From an uncultured Eubacteriales bacterium (GTDB taxonomy: Bacteria > Bacillota > Clostridia > Christensenellales > Aristaeellaceae), in NCBI GenBank assembly GCA_900318145.1, contig ONJM01000001.1, positions 248,001-312,000 on the forward strand: a DNA stretch of 64,000 nt, written 5' to 3'. Below, one piece after another: positions 44,554-52,602 of the stretch. The notes below the pieces were generated by a model. The model was given only the letters and a program-made list of their open reading frames with translations, searched no databases and was not told where the DNA came from. Made by a program: the position numbers and the translations under genes. The stretch's first letter is position 1; every line of letters starts with the position of its first letter.

Positions 44554-45699
44554 ATGAAAGCATATCTGGACAACAGCGCGACAACCCGCCCGGGAGCGTC
44601 TGTGGCGGCGCTGACCAGGGAACTGCTGGAAAGCGGATGGTATAATCCATCCGCTTTATACAAGCCTGCGCTGGAAATACAGAAACGGATGGACGAAACA
44701 CGGCAGCTCTGCCTGCGCGCGGCCGGCGCGGAGGGCTGCCGGATTATATTTACCTCCGGCGGAACGGAAAGCGACAACCTGGCGCTGATCGGGCATATGC
44801 GGACCCGTCGGGGCAGAGGGGAAGTGCTGATTTCCTCCGTGGAGCATCCGGCGGTATCCGCCTGCGCGGAAGAGCTGGAACGGATGGGGCATAAGGTACG
44901 GCAGATTCCGGCAAAAAAGGACGGAACAGTCGATCTGAAACAGCTGGAGGAAATGATTGGGCCGGAGACGGCGATGATTTCCATCATGCAGGTGAACAAC
45001 GAAACCGGCGCCGTCGAACCGCTGGAGAAGATCGCGGAGATGAGGAACCGTATTTGCCCGGAGGCTGCCATTCACGTGGACGGCGTGCAGGGCTTCCTCC
45101 GGACGCCGCTACGGTTCAGGAGCCTCGGTATCCAGTCCTATGCTTTATCTGCGCATAAAATCCACGGACTGAAGGGCACGGGTGCTCTGATCCTCGCAGG
45201 TGTCCATCCGGTGAAGCCGCTGGCCTTCGGCGGCGGCCAGGAAGGAAATCTGCGGTCCGGCACTGAAAACACCCTCGGCATTCTGGCGCTGGGTGAAGCG
45301 GTGCGGAGCTGGCAGGAGGAAGACGCGGAACGGATCATGAAGCTGAAACTCCGCCTATGGGAAGCATTGAAAGCCCAGATTCCTGAAGCGTCCGTGAACG
45401 GACCGGATCCGGCGGAAGGCGCGCCGCATATCCTGAATGTGGCACTGGAGCCGGTAAGGAGCCAGACGATGCTGTTTGCTCTTGAGGGAGACGGCGTTTA
45501 CGTTTCCGCCGGAAGCGCGTGCGCCAGCCGGAAACAGAAGATTTCTCCGGTGCTGAAGGCAATGGGGGTGAATCCCGCGCGGGCGGACTGCTCCCTGCGG
45601 TTCAGCCTCAGCCGGGAAACCACAGAGGAGGAAATCGGCTACGCGGCGGAGCGGGCTGCCTTCCACTACAATATGCTGAAAAAATATACACGCAGATGA
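44554..45699 (+). CDS. Cysteine desulfurase (IscS/NifS family), partner of ThiI
   Basis: A 381-residue PLP enzyme. It opens with MKAYLDNSATTRP, the PLP lysine is in SAHKIHGLKGTGAL (around residue 200), and the sulfur-carrying cysteine is in SAGSACASRK (around residue 318). It moves sulfur from cysteine onto its own cysteine and then to acceptors. No iscU or sufBC is near, while thiI follows after 15 bases, so the probable product is sulfur for tRNA 4-thiouridine or thiamine. Confidence 0.93.
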   Translation: MKAYLDNSATTRPGASVAALTRELLESGWYNPSALYKPALEIQKRMDETRQLCLRAAGAEGCRIIFTSGGTESDNLALIGHMRTRRGRGEVLISSVEHPAVSACAEELERMGHKVRQIPAKKDGTVDLKQLEEMIGPETAMISIMQVNNETGAVEPLEKIAEMRNRICPEAAIHVDGVQGFLRTPLRFRSLGIQSYALSAHKIHGLKGTGALILAGVHPVKPLAFGGGQEGNLRSGTENTLGILALGEAVRSWQEEDAERIMKLKLRLWEALKAQIPEASVNGPDPAEGAPHILNVALEPVRSQTMLFALEGDGVYVSAGSACASRKQKISPVLKAMGVNPARADCSLRFSLSRETTEEEIGYAAERAAFHYNMLKKYTRR

Positions 45700-45714
45700 T
45701 CGGAGGAACAGGCA

Positions 45715-46860
45715 ATGCAGGATTTGCTGCTGGTGACATACGGTGAAATCTTTCTGAAAGGACTGAACAGGCCGTATTTTATCCGGGCGCTGGTGCGGAA
45801 GATACGTTACGCGGTGAGGGGAATGGGCGCGGATGTTCATGTGCATGACGGCCGGATTTTCGTGCGGGGTTTCAGCGACCTGGAAACCTGCATTGACCGG
45901 GTGACCAGAGTGTTCGGTGTACACAGTGTAAGCCCGGCTGTCGAGATGCCCAAAGAGGATTTTGACGCGGTATGCGACCAGGCCATTGCCATGACGAAGG
46001 ACCTGACCGGTACCTTCAAGGTGAACGCTCGCCGCAGCGACAAGCGCTACCCGCTGAATTCTCCGGCGATCAATGAGGAAGCCGGGCACCGGATCCTGCT
46101 GGCCAACCCGAACCTGAAGGTGGATGTACACAATCCGGATCACCTGGTGAACATTGAAATCCGGGACATGGCGTACCTGTATGTGAAAGTGATTCCCGCT
46201 GTGGGCGGTATGCCCGTGGGAACGAACGGCAACGCGACACTGCTGCTTTCCGGCGGTATTGACAGTCCGGTCGCCGGATGGATGATTGCCAAACGCGGCG
46301 TACAGATCAACGCCGTTCATTTCCACAGTTATCCGTATACGTCTGACCGTGCGAAGGAAAAGGTGCTGGACCTGGCCAGAAAACTGAGCTTCAGCTGCTG
46401 CGGCATCAAGGTGCACGTGGTGCCTTTCACGGAAATCCAGATGCAGATTCACGAAAAATGCCCGGACGAATATACGACGCTGATCATGCGCAGGTATATG
46501 ATGCGGATAGCGGAACGGATCGCCCGGCAGACGGAGAGCGAGGCGCTGGTGACGGGGGAAAGCATCGGACAGGTGGCCAGCCAGACCATGACGGCGCTCG
46601 GAACCACCGACGCGGTGGCGGGCATGCCGGTGTTCCGGCCGCTGATCGGATTCGACAAGAGCGAGATTATCGCGATCGCCCGGAAGATCGGTACGCTGGA
46701 GATTTCAGAGCAGCCGTTTGAGGACTGCTGCACCGTATTCACTCCCCGGCATCCCGCCACGCATCCGAAGATGGAAAAGATCCTTGAGGGAGAGCGCAGA
46801 CTGGACGAGGAGGCGCTGATTCAGCGGGCGCTGGAGGGGACAGAGGTCATCCGGGTCTGA
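45715..46860 (+). CDS. thiI: tRNA sulfurtransferase ThiI (no rhodanese domain)
   Basis: A 381-residue protein with an N-terminal ferredoxin-like and THUMP region (about 1-165, GEIFLKGLNRPYF) and a PP-loop ATPase domain with LLLSGGIDSPVAGWMIAKRG near residues 178-197. DCCTVFTPRHPATHP near the end carries cysteines. The rhodanese domain of the enterobacterial protein is absent, as in many Bacillota, where the dedicated cysteine desulfurase upstream supplies sulfur directly. It makes 4-thiouridine at tRNA position 8. Confidence 0.95.
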   Translation: MQDLLLVTYGEIFLKGLNRPYFIRALVRKIRYAVRGMGADVHVHDGRIFVRGFSDLETCIDRVTRVFGVHSVSPAVEMPKEDFDAVCDQAIAMTKDLTGTFKVNARRSDKRYPLNSPAINEEAGHRILLANPNLKVDVHNPDHLVNIEIRDMAYLYVKVIPAVGGMPVGTNGNATLLLSGGIDSPVAGWMIAKRGVQINAVHFHSYPYTSDRAKEKVLDLARKLSFSCCGIKVHVVPFTEIQMQIHEKCPDEYTTLIMRRYMMRIAERIARQTESEALVTGESIGQVASQTMTALGTTDAVAGMPVFRPLIGFDKSEIIAIARKIGTLEISEQPFEDCCTVFTPRHPATHPKMEKILEGERRLDEEALIQRALEGTEVIRV

Positions 46861-46909
46861 ACCCGGAAATTGTTCACGAAAAAGTTACAATTCAGGGTTC
46901 TCCGGGTGC

Positions 46910-46938
46910 TTGTAAACAGCTTTCCGTTGTGTTAAACT
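46910..46938 (+). promoter_or_regulatory. Promoter of the cggR-pgk-tpiA run
   Basis: TTGTAA (46910-46915), a 17-base spacer and TAAACT (46933-46938). Confidence 0.65.
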
Positions 46939-46945
46939 CCCAATT

Positions 46946-46981
46946 GGGACACGAATCACCCGCGAGGGCGGAAAATGTCCC
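46946..46981. promoter_or_regulatory. Candidate CggR operator
   Basis: Half-sites GGGACA (46946-46951) and TGTCCC (46976-46981) form an inverted pair 24 bases apart, just downstream of the promoter. The B. subtilis CggR operator is built from similar GGGAC and TGTC blocks. Confidence 0.5.
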
Positions 46982-47005
46982 GCATAAACAGGAAGGGGGA
47001 GCCGC

Positions 47006-48037
47006 ATGGATACAGGTTTTATCACGCTGATGCGCAAGCTGGCTCCCGACCTGACCGAGGAGATGACCCGCCGGGCCCTGATCCTGGAGCGGATTTCCGT
47101 GCTGCAGCCGGTGGGCCGCAGGCAGCTGGCCGCAAGACTTAATCTGCCGGAGCGGGAAATCAGGAATACAGCAGTGCTGCTGAAGGAGCTTGGATATCTG
47201 GATCTGGACGCTTCCGGCATGAGCCTCAGCCGAAAGGCGGAGGAGGTGCTGGACAGCGCGCGGGAATTTTCCAAGGCGATGAACGGTCTGACGGAGATTG
47301 AAAACCGGCTGAGCGAACTGCTTCCGGTGGACCGGGTGCTGATCGCCCCGGGAGACGCGGATGATGACAGCCAGGTGCTGTCCGACGTGGGGCGTATCTG
47401 CGCGGCAAGGCTGCGCACGCTGCTGCAGAACGGGAACACCCTGGCGGTAACCGGCGGAAGCACGGTTGCTGCGGTGGCACGGAACATCCAGAGCGCGACA
47501 CCGCTGAATGTAATGGTCGTCCCCGCAAGGGGAGGCATCGGGCGGTCTGTGGAGCTGCAGGCAAACACGCTGGCAGAGGAGATCGCCGGGCGGCTGGGCG
47601 GCCATTACCGGCTGATCCACCTGCCTGACCATATGGACGCGGCAGCAAGGCAGGAAATGCTGAAGATGCCGGAAGTGCAGGAAGCGATGGAACTGCTGGA
47701 ACGCGCGGACGTGATTCTGCACGGGATCGGTGTCGCGGCGGAGACCATGCGGAACAACCGGAACATGAGCCGGGCGCTGCAGGCGGAGCTGCTCCAGAAA
47801 GGCGCGGAAGGCGAAAGCTTCGGCGCTTACTATGACCGGAACGGGAAATGCCTGATGGAATCCTCCAGCGTAGGCGTTGATCTGGCGCGGCTGAAGCGGA
47901 CCTGCCGGATGGTGGCCGCGGCCGCGGGATCGTCCAAGGCGGGAGCGATCCTTTCGGTGCTGCGGAACACGCCGCACGCGATGCTGGTGACGGATCAGGG
48001 CGCGGCGGAAGGGATGCTCCGCATTCTCAGCGAATGA
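47006..48037 (+). CDS. cggR: SorC-family transcriptional regulator, CggR-like central glycolytic repressor
   Basis: A 343-residue protein. A winged-helix domain (about 20-85; VGRRQLAARLNLPEREIRN is the recognition region) is followed by a SorC sugar-phosphate-binding domain (about 90-343) with LAVTGGSTVAAVA and ILHGIGVAAE. CggR senses fructose-1,6-bisphosphate and controls lower glycolysis genes. Here it precedes pgk and tpiA, with a candidate operator in front of its own gene. The gapA gene usual between cggR and pgk is missing. Confidence 0.87.
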   Translation: MDTGFITLMRKLAPDLTEEMTRRALILERISVLQPVGRRQLAARLNLPEREIRNTAVLLKELGYLDLDASGMSLSRKAEEVLDSAREFSKAMNGLTEIENRLSELLPVDRVLIAPGDADDDSQVLSDVGRICAARLRTLLQNGNTLAVTGGSTVAAVARNIQSATPLNVMVVPARGGIGRSVELQANTLAEEIAGRLGGHYRLIHLPDHMDAAARQEMLKMPEVQEAMELLERADVILHGIGVAAETMRNNRNMSRALQAELLQKGAEGESFGAYYDRNGKCLMESSSVGVDLARLKRTCRMVAAAAGSSKAGAILSVLRNTPHAMLVTDQGAAEGMLRILSE

Positions 48038-48059
48038 CCCGGATTCCGGCTGCAAAAGG

Positions 48060-48089
48060 TTGAAAACAGAGTGCTTCCGGTGGTAAAAT
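48060..48089 (+). promoter_or_regulatory. Possible second promoter before pgk
   Basis: TTGAAA (48060-48065), an 18-base spacer and TAAAAT (48084-48089), 69 bases before the pgk ATG. It would let pgk-tpiA run independently of the regulator gene. Confidence 0.5.
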
Positions 48090-48158
48090 AGATTGTAAAT
48101 CCCATTCCGGATTTTGCAATAAAACAAAAGCAACAATAATTTAAAGGAGAGATCATCC

Positions 48159-49361
48159 ATGGCGAAGAAAACGGTTGACGACATCCAGGTAAAAGGCAAA
48201 CGGGTTCTGGTACGCTGCGACTTCAACGTTCCCATGAAAGACGGAAAAATCACCAATGACAAGCGGATCGTAGCCGCGCTGCCCACCATCAAAAAACTGA
48301 TTGCCGACGGCGGCAAAGTGATCCTGTGCAGCCATCTGGGCAAGCCGAAGAACGGTCCGGAAGAGAAGTTCTCCCTGGCGCCTGTGGCAGTCCGCCTGAG
48401 CGAGCTGCTGGGCCAGGATGTGGTCTTCGCCAATGATGACACCGTCGTGGGCGAGAACGCGAAAGCCGCGGTTGCCGCGATGAAGGACGGCGACGTGGTG
48501 CTGCTGCAGAACACCCGCTTCCGCAAGGAAGAAACCAAGAATATCGAAGACTTCAGCAAGGAACTGGCCAGCCTGGCAGACGCGTACGTGGACGACGCGT
48601 TCGGTTCCTGCCACCGCGCGCACTGCTCCACCGCGGGCGTGACCGCCTACACCAGCCCCAACGTTGCCGGCTACCTGATCGGCAAGGAACTGTCCATCAT
48701 GGGCAAGGCCCTGGAAAACGCGGACCGTCCCTTCGTAGCCGTACTGGGCGGCGCCAAGATCGAAGACAAGCTGAACGTGATCAACAACCTGCTGGAGAAG
48801 GTCGATACCCTGATTATCGGCGGCGGTATGGCGTTCACCTTCCTGAAGGCCAAGGGATATGAAGTGGGCAAGAGCCTGCTGGACGAAAGCAAGATCGACT
48901 ACTGCAAGGACATGATGGCCAAGGCAGCCGAAAAGGGCGTCAACCTGCTGCTGCCCGTTGACACCGTGTGCGCGGCCGGCTTCCCGGATCCCATTGACGG
49001 GCCTGTGGACACCACCGTTGTTGATTCCGACAAAATTCCCGCGGACATGGAAGGCCTGGATATCGGACCGAAGAGCCGTGAACTGTTCGCGAATGCTGTG
49101 AAGGCCGCGAAGACCGTTGTCTGGAACGGACCGATGGGCGTGTTCGAGAATCCCACCCTGGCACAGGGTACCCTGGCGGTTGCGCAGGCCATGGCGGACA
49201 GCGAAGCTGTGACCATCATCGGCGGCGGCGACAGCGCTGCGGCTGTTGAACAGATGGGCCTGGGCGACAAGATGACCCATATTTCCACCGGCGGCGGAGC
49301 TTCCCTGGAGTTCCTGGAAGGCAAGACTCTGCCCGGCGTCGCCTGCCTGGACGACAAATAA
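48159..49361 (+). CDS. pgk: Phosphoglycerate kinase
   Basis: A 400-residue glycolytic enzyme making ATP from 1,3-bisphosphoglycerate. [16 protein letters not shown] near the start, [13 protein letters not shown] in the hinge region, [16 protein letters not shown] and the nucleotide loop [16 protein letters not shown] are clear. Length is standard. Codon choice is biased towards a few codons more than in neighbouring genes, as expected for high expression. The ATG follows AAAGGAGA. Confidence 0.97.
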   Translation: MAKKTVDDIQVKGKRVLVRCDFNVPMKDGKITNDKRIVAALPTIKKLIADGGKVILCSHLGKPKNGPEEKFSLAPVAVRLSELLGQDVVFANDDTVVGENAKAAVAAMKDGDVVLLQNTRFRKEETKNIEDFSKELASLADAYVDDAFGSCHRAHCSTAGVTAYTSPNVAGYLIGKELSIMGKALENADRPFVAVLGGAKIEDKLNVINNLLEKVDTLIIGGGMAFTFLKAKGYEVGKSLLDESKIDYCKDMMAKAAEKGVNLLLPVDTVCAAGFPDPIDGPVDTTVVDSDKIPADMEGLDIGPKSRELFANAVKAAKTVVWNGPMGVFENPTLAQGTLAVAQAMADSEAVTIIGGGDSAAAVEQMGLGDKMTHISTGGGASLEFLEGKTLPGVACLDDK

Positions 49362-49474
49362 TTATAAATCGGAGGGTTATCCGACCGCTCCCGTGCCACT
49401 TCGGCCGAAAGTCAAAGCAGCTTTGCCGGGGTGCATGCGTGATCTGACAGAACGAAAAGAAGGAGATAGTGATT

Positions 49475-50227
49475 ATGCGTAAACCGATTATTGCGGGAAA
49501 CTGGAAAATGAACAAGACCCCCGCTGAGGCAAAGGCGCTTGTGACCGAGCTGAAGCCCCTGGTAAAGGAAGCAAACTGCGATGTCGTCGTGTGCGTGCCT
49601 GCCGTGAATTTCGCGGCGGTGAAGGAAGCGGCGAAGGGAAGCAAGATCAAGCTGGGCGCTGAGAATGTGCACTGGGCCAAGAGCGGCGCGTACACGGGTG
49701 AACTGAGCGCGGATATGCTGAAGGCCTGCGGCGTGGAATACGTCATCATCGGCCACAGCGAACGCCGACAGTATTTCGGCGAAACCGACAAGACGGTTAA
49801 CCTGCGGGTGCTGGCCGCGGTGGAAGCCGGACTGAAAGTCATCGTATGCGTGGGTGAAAACAAGGAAGAGCGTGAAGCCGGATATACCGACGCGCTGGTG
49901 GAATACCAGACCCTGATCGCTCTGAACGGACTGACCAAGGAACAGGTTGCCAAGGTCGTTATCGCTTACGAGCCCGTATGGGCGATCGGCACCGGTCTGA
50001 CCGCCACCGATGAGCAGGCGAACGAGACCATCGGAGTCATCCGCAAGGCTGTTGCCCGGAAGTACGGCAAGGCCACCGGCAACAAGGTCCGCATCCAGTA
50101 CGGCGGAAGCATGAATCCCAAGAATGTGAAGGGACTCATGGCGCAGCCCGAAATCGACGGCGGCCTGATCGGCGGCGCCAGCCTGAAGGCTCCCGATTTC
50201 AGCCAGGTCGTCAACTACGACAAATAA
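49475..50227 (+). CDS. tpiA: Triosephosphate isomerase
   Basis: A 250-residue TIM barrel. It starts at ATG 49475 after AAGGAGA; a GTG two codons earlier is less well spaced. The substrate lysine is in AGNWKMNKTPAEA, the catalytic histidine in IIGHSERRQYFGETD, the catalytic glutamate in AYEPVWAIGTG and the phosphate loop is GGSMNPKN. It interconverts the two triose phosphates. The 113-base gap after pgk holds no recognisable gene. A strong terminator follows. Confidence 0.97.
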   Translation: MRKPIIAGNWKMNKTPAEAKALVTELKPLVKEANCDVVVCVPAVNFAAVKEAAKGSKIKLGAENVHWAKSGAYTGELSADMLKACGVEYVIIGHSERRQYFGETDKTVNLRVLAAVEAGLKVIVCVGENKEEREAGYTDALVEYQTLIALNGLTKEQVAKVVIAYEPVWAIGTGLTATDEQANETIGVIRKAVARKYGKATGNKVRIQYGGSMNPKNVKGLMAQPEIDGGLIGGASLKAPDFSQVVNYDK

Positions 50228-50245
50228 GAACCGATTCTGTATGCG

Positions 50246-50278
50246 AACAGCCCGGCCGGACGGCCGGGCTGTTTTAGT
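50246..50278. terminator. Bidirectional terminator between tpiA and the right glycan operon
   Basis: AACAGCCCGGCC (50246-50257) pairs with GGCCGGGCTGTT (50262-50273), then TTAGTATTTT. It ends tpiA and, read in reverse, the minus-strand operon. Confidence 0.85.
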
Positions 50279-50295
50279 ATTTTATCGGAAGCAGG

Positions 50296-50787
50296 TTACA
50301 GGTCCTGAGGCATATTCCGGATATACCCGCCCAGGAAACTGCTGCCGACCGCTCCGTATACCAGAAAGCGCGCGGTATCCAGTACAAGCGTCAAAGGTCC
50401 GTAATCCGTTTCTGCGGAAAGGAGAACCAGCTGCTTCCGTACCTTCCGATACTGAATATGCAGCTTTGCATCTTCGCAGCAGAGAAGGTTTCCGGCAAAC
50501 GTGCAGGGAAGGATCACATCCTGCGCAAACGCAATTTCGGCTGTCCAGCCGTCCAGGTCATGATCCGGCATTCCGGCATCCGTCCGGCAGGAGCAGAATG
50601 TATTTCCGGTATTCTGATCATGAAAAACAGGACCGTCCGCAGTGAGAAGCAAAAACGCTCCTTCTTCACATTTAATCCCGCACAGGATTTTTTCAGCAGG
50701 AACGCTTCCGTTCCATTCCGTACTCAGAGGCGGTGTATACGGCTTTTTCCCTTCAAGGATCCGTTGTATCAGCTGATTTTTATTCAT
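50296..50787 (-). CDS. Short unknown protein, last gene of the glycan operon, possibly one MoaF-like half
   Basis: A 163-residue cytosolic protein. It starts at ATG 50787 with AGGTG upstream; a GTG at 50796 overlapping the previous stop is possible. No signal peptide or membrane segment. The segment TDYGPLTLVLDTARFLVYGA resembles the beta-strands VTFVLDMEQSLVTS of the larger MoaF-like neighbours, so it may be a single beta-barrel unit of that family. Several cysteines (FCSCR, LLCCEDA) are present. The family assignment is weak. Confidence 0.7.
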   Translation of the reverse strand: MNKNQLIQRILEGKKPYTPPLSTEWNGSVPAEKILCGIKCEEGAFLLLTADGPVFHDQNTGNTFCSCRTDAGMPDHDLDGWTAEIAFAQDVILPCTFAGNLLCCEDAKLHIQYRKVRKQLVLLSAETDYGPLTLVLDTARFLVYGAVGSSFLGGYIRNMPQDL

Positions 50788-50792
50788 AGGCG

Positions 50793-51662
50793 TCACCTGA
50801 TGTATTCCGTACTTGCCCGGGCAAGCAGGTCATACGCGTCATAGTATTCCCCAAAGGCTCCGTAGGTATAGTTTTCCGGGTTTCCGGTATCACCGCTGTG
50901 GCCGAAGGAGCGGCCTACGTCATGCATTCTGTTCAGGTTCATCAGGAAGAACAGATTGTTGCCCTGTCCCCGTTCACGGCAGGCCAGTTCTTCATTGGCA
51001 TTGAAAATGTAGATACCTTCTTTTACCTTGATATAATCACCGGGTTCTTCATACAGGCGGATTTCATCCAGTTTCTGACGTTCCCGGAAGGCTTCTGTAT
51101 TGATCGGCTCCCTGCCGATAAAATCTTCCTTCGCAATGGTCAGCCTGTAGTAATGTTCACTGGAATAAACATGCACAACTCCCATACGCCCGTAGCGCCA
51201 ATGGATTGCCTTGCCGACCAGATCGGCAGTATATCCATGGCGGATTGAAGGAACAGAACCGTCTTCCCGGCGGATTGCGCCGAAGATGATCCTGCTGACC
51301 GGCATTTTCGGCCATTTCGGATTGACTCCGATCGTGACGATATTGGATGTGACAAGGCTCTGCTCCATGTCCAGCACAAATGTGACGCCGGTCCGGGGGA
51401 CAGCACCGGTTTTTTCAAAATTGACAAAATAGGTATCGTCATCCGCCTTCAGGCAGTCATAGGCATATTCCTTTTTGTCCTCATCCGACCGGCCGTATGT
51501 CAGAACGCAGCGGCTGATAAAGTTCAGTTCATATTCATACCCGTCATCCATTACCAGAACAAACTGCTTTCCTGCAAGCTCAAAACAAAGGGGCGGCCGG
51601 TACTGGCTCATGCCTTCAAACACAGGCGGTTCGGGAAGTTTTCTTCTGACTGTTTCATCCAT
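50793..51662 (-). CDS. MoaF-like beta-barrel protein, paralogue 1
   Basis: A 289-residue cytosolic protein behind AAAGGAGG. Two similar halves can be seen. The N half has LAGKQFVLVMDDGYEYEL and VTFVLDMEQSL. The C half has LVGKAIHWRYGRMGVVHVYS, then HYYRLTIA, YIKVKEGIYIF and FFLMNLNRMHDVGRSFG. This matches the two-part organisation of MoaF-type calycin proteins (MoaF and its C-terminal domain). It is clearly a duplicate of the gene upstream at 51694. No enzymatic role is established for the clostridial forms; a ligand-binding or small-molecule enzyme role is inferred. Confidence 0.75.
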   Translation of the reverse strand: MDETVRRKLPEPPVFEGMSQYRPPLCFELAGKQFVLVMDDGYEYELNFISRCVLTYGRSDEDKKEYAYDCLKADDDTYFVNFEKTGAVPRTGVTFVLDMEQSLVTSNIVTIGVNPKWPKMPVSRIIFGAIRREDGSVPSIRHGYTADLVGKAIHWRYGRMGVVHVYSSEHYYRLTIAKEDFIGREPINTEAFRERQKLDEIRLYEEPGDYIKVKEGIYIFNANEELACRERGQGNNLFFLMNLNRMHDVGRSFGHSGDTGNPENYTYGAFGEYYDAYDLLARASTEYIR

Positions 51663-51693
51663 AGTGCAATCCTCCTTTTACAATCAGCCGGGT

Positions 51694-52551
51694 TCAGTGG
51701 ACAAAAAACAGGCTTGGTTTTGCCAGGGTTTCTCCGGCGTCATAATCTTCTCCGAAGGCGCCGAAAACATAGTTTTCATTCTCACCCTGATCGTTTGTAC
51801 CGAAAGAACGGCCCACATCGTGCATGGTGTTCAGATTCATCAGGAAAAGCAGACTGTTGCCATGCCCTCTGGAACGGCACAGCTGTGTTTCCAGAAGACT
51901 GACCAGATACAAGCCGTCTTTGATTTTAATATATGCCGCATAATCTTCATAAGCACCCCGCCGCGGGCCCGAATCCGGATCAGTTCCATCCGCCCGCATC
52001 CGTTCCCGCATCCTTTCCATCCGCCGCGGAGAGAAGGCAACCCGGTAATACCTCTCACTTGAATACACATGCACCACATCGAATGTACCGTAATTCCAGT
52101 TGATTGCCCGGCCGACCAGATCGGGTGTGTAACCATGACGGACAGAAGGCGCTGCACCTTCGCTGTTCAGAATACCGCCAAAGACAAAGCGGATTGCCGG
52201 CATTCGGGGGTACTTCGGATCCTGGCCCATGCTGGCTATGGCAAGGGTGGTCAGGCTTTGATCCAGATCAAGTACAATCGTATAGCCGATTCGCGGAAAA
52301 ACGCTTTCCTGTTCAAAATTAATGAAGAAAGTGTTTTCTTCCGGCTTCAGGCAATCGTAGCGGTAACGGCCGGGAGCAGTATCCGCTTTGCCGAAGAGCA
52401 GCGTATCATTGTCTGTCAGTTCCAGCTGCCGGATGTAACCGTCATCCATCTCCAGCAGGAAGCGCTTTCCTGTCAGCTCATGGCAAAGAGGCGGGCGGAA
52501 AATGGACATGCCTTCAAATTTTTCAGGTTCCGGGATCTTTTGCTGATTCAT
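51694..52551 (-). CDS. MoaF-like beta-barrel protein, paralogue 2
   Basis: A 285-residue cytosolic protein behind AAGGAG. It shares with paralogue 1 the opening EKFEGMSIFRPPLCHELTGK, the block RHGYTPDLVGRAINWNYG, HVYSSERYYR and the end block FLMNLNTMHDVGRSFG. An Arg/Met-rich insertion (RRMERMRERMRADG) separates the halves of the C-terminal domain. It lies between GH31 and paralogue 1 in the operon, with 31-51 base gaps. The high similarity of the pair points to tandem duplication. Function unknown; MoaF relation by pattern. Confidence 0.75.
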   Translation of the reverse strand: MNQQKIPEPEKFEGMSIFRPPLCHELTGKRFLLEMDDGYIRQLELTDNDTLLFGKADTAPGRYRYDCLKPEENTFFINFEQESVFPRIGYTIVLDLDQSLTTLAIASMGQDPKYPRMPAIRFVFGGILNSEGAAPSVRHGYTPDLVGRAINWNYGTFDVVHVYSSERYYRVAFSPRRMERMRERMRADGTDPDSGPRRGAYEDYAAYIKIKDGLYLVSLLETQLCRSRGHGNSLLFLMNLNTMHDVGRSFGTNDQGENENYVFGAFGEDYDAGETLAKPSLFFVH

Positions 52552-52602
52552 GGTCTGCTCCTTATTATCAGTATTCAGAAACCAAAGGCATTCCTGAGCG
52601 GA

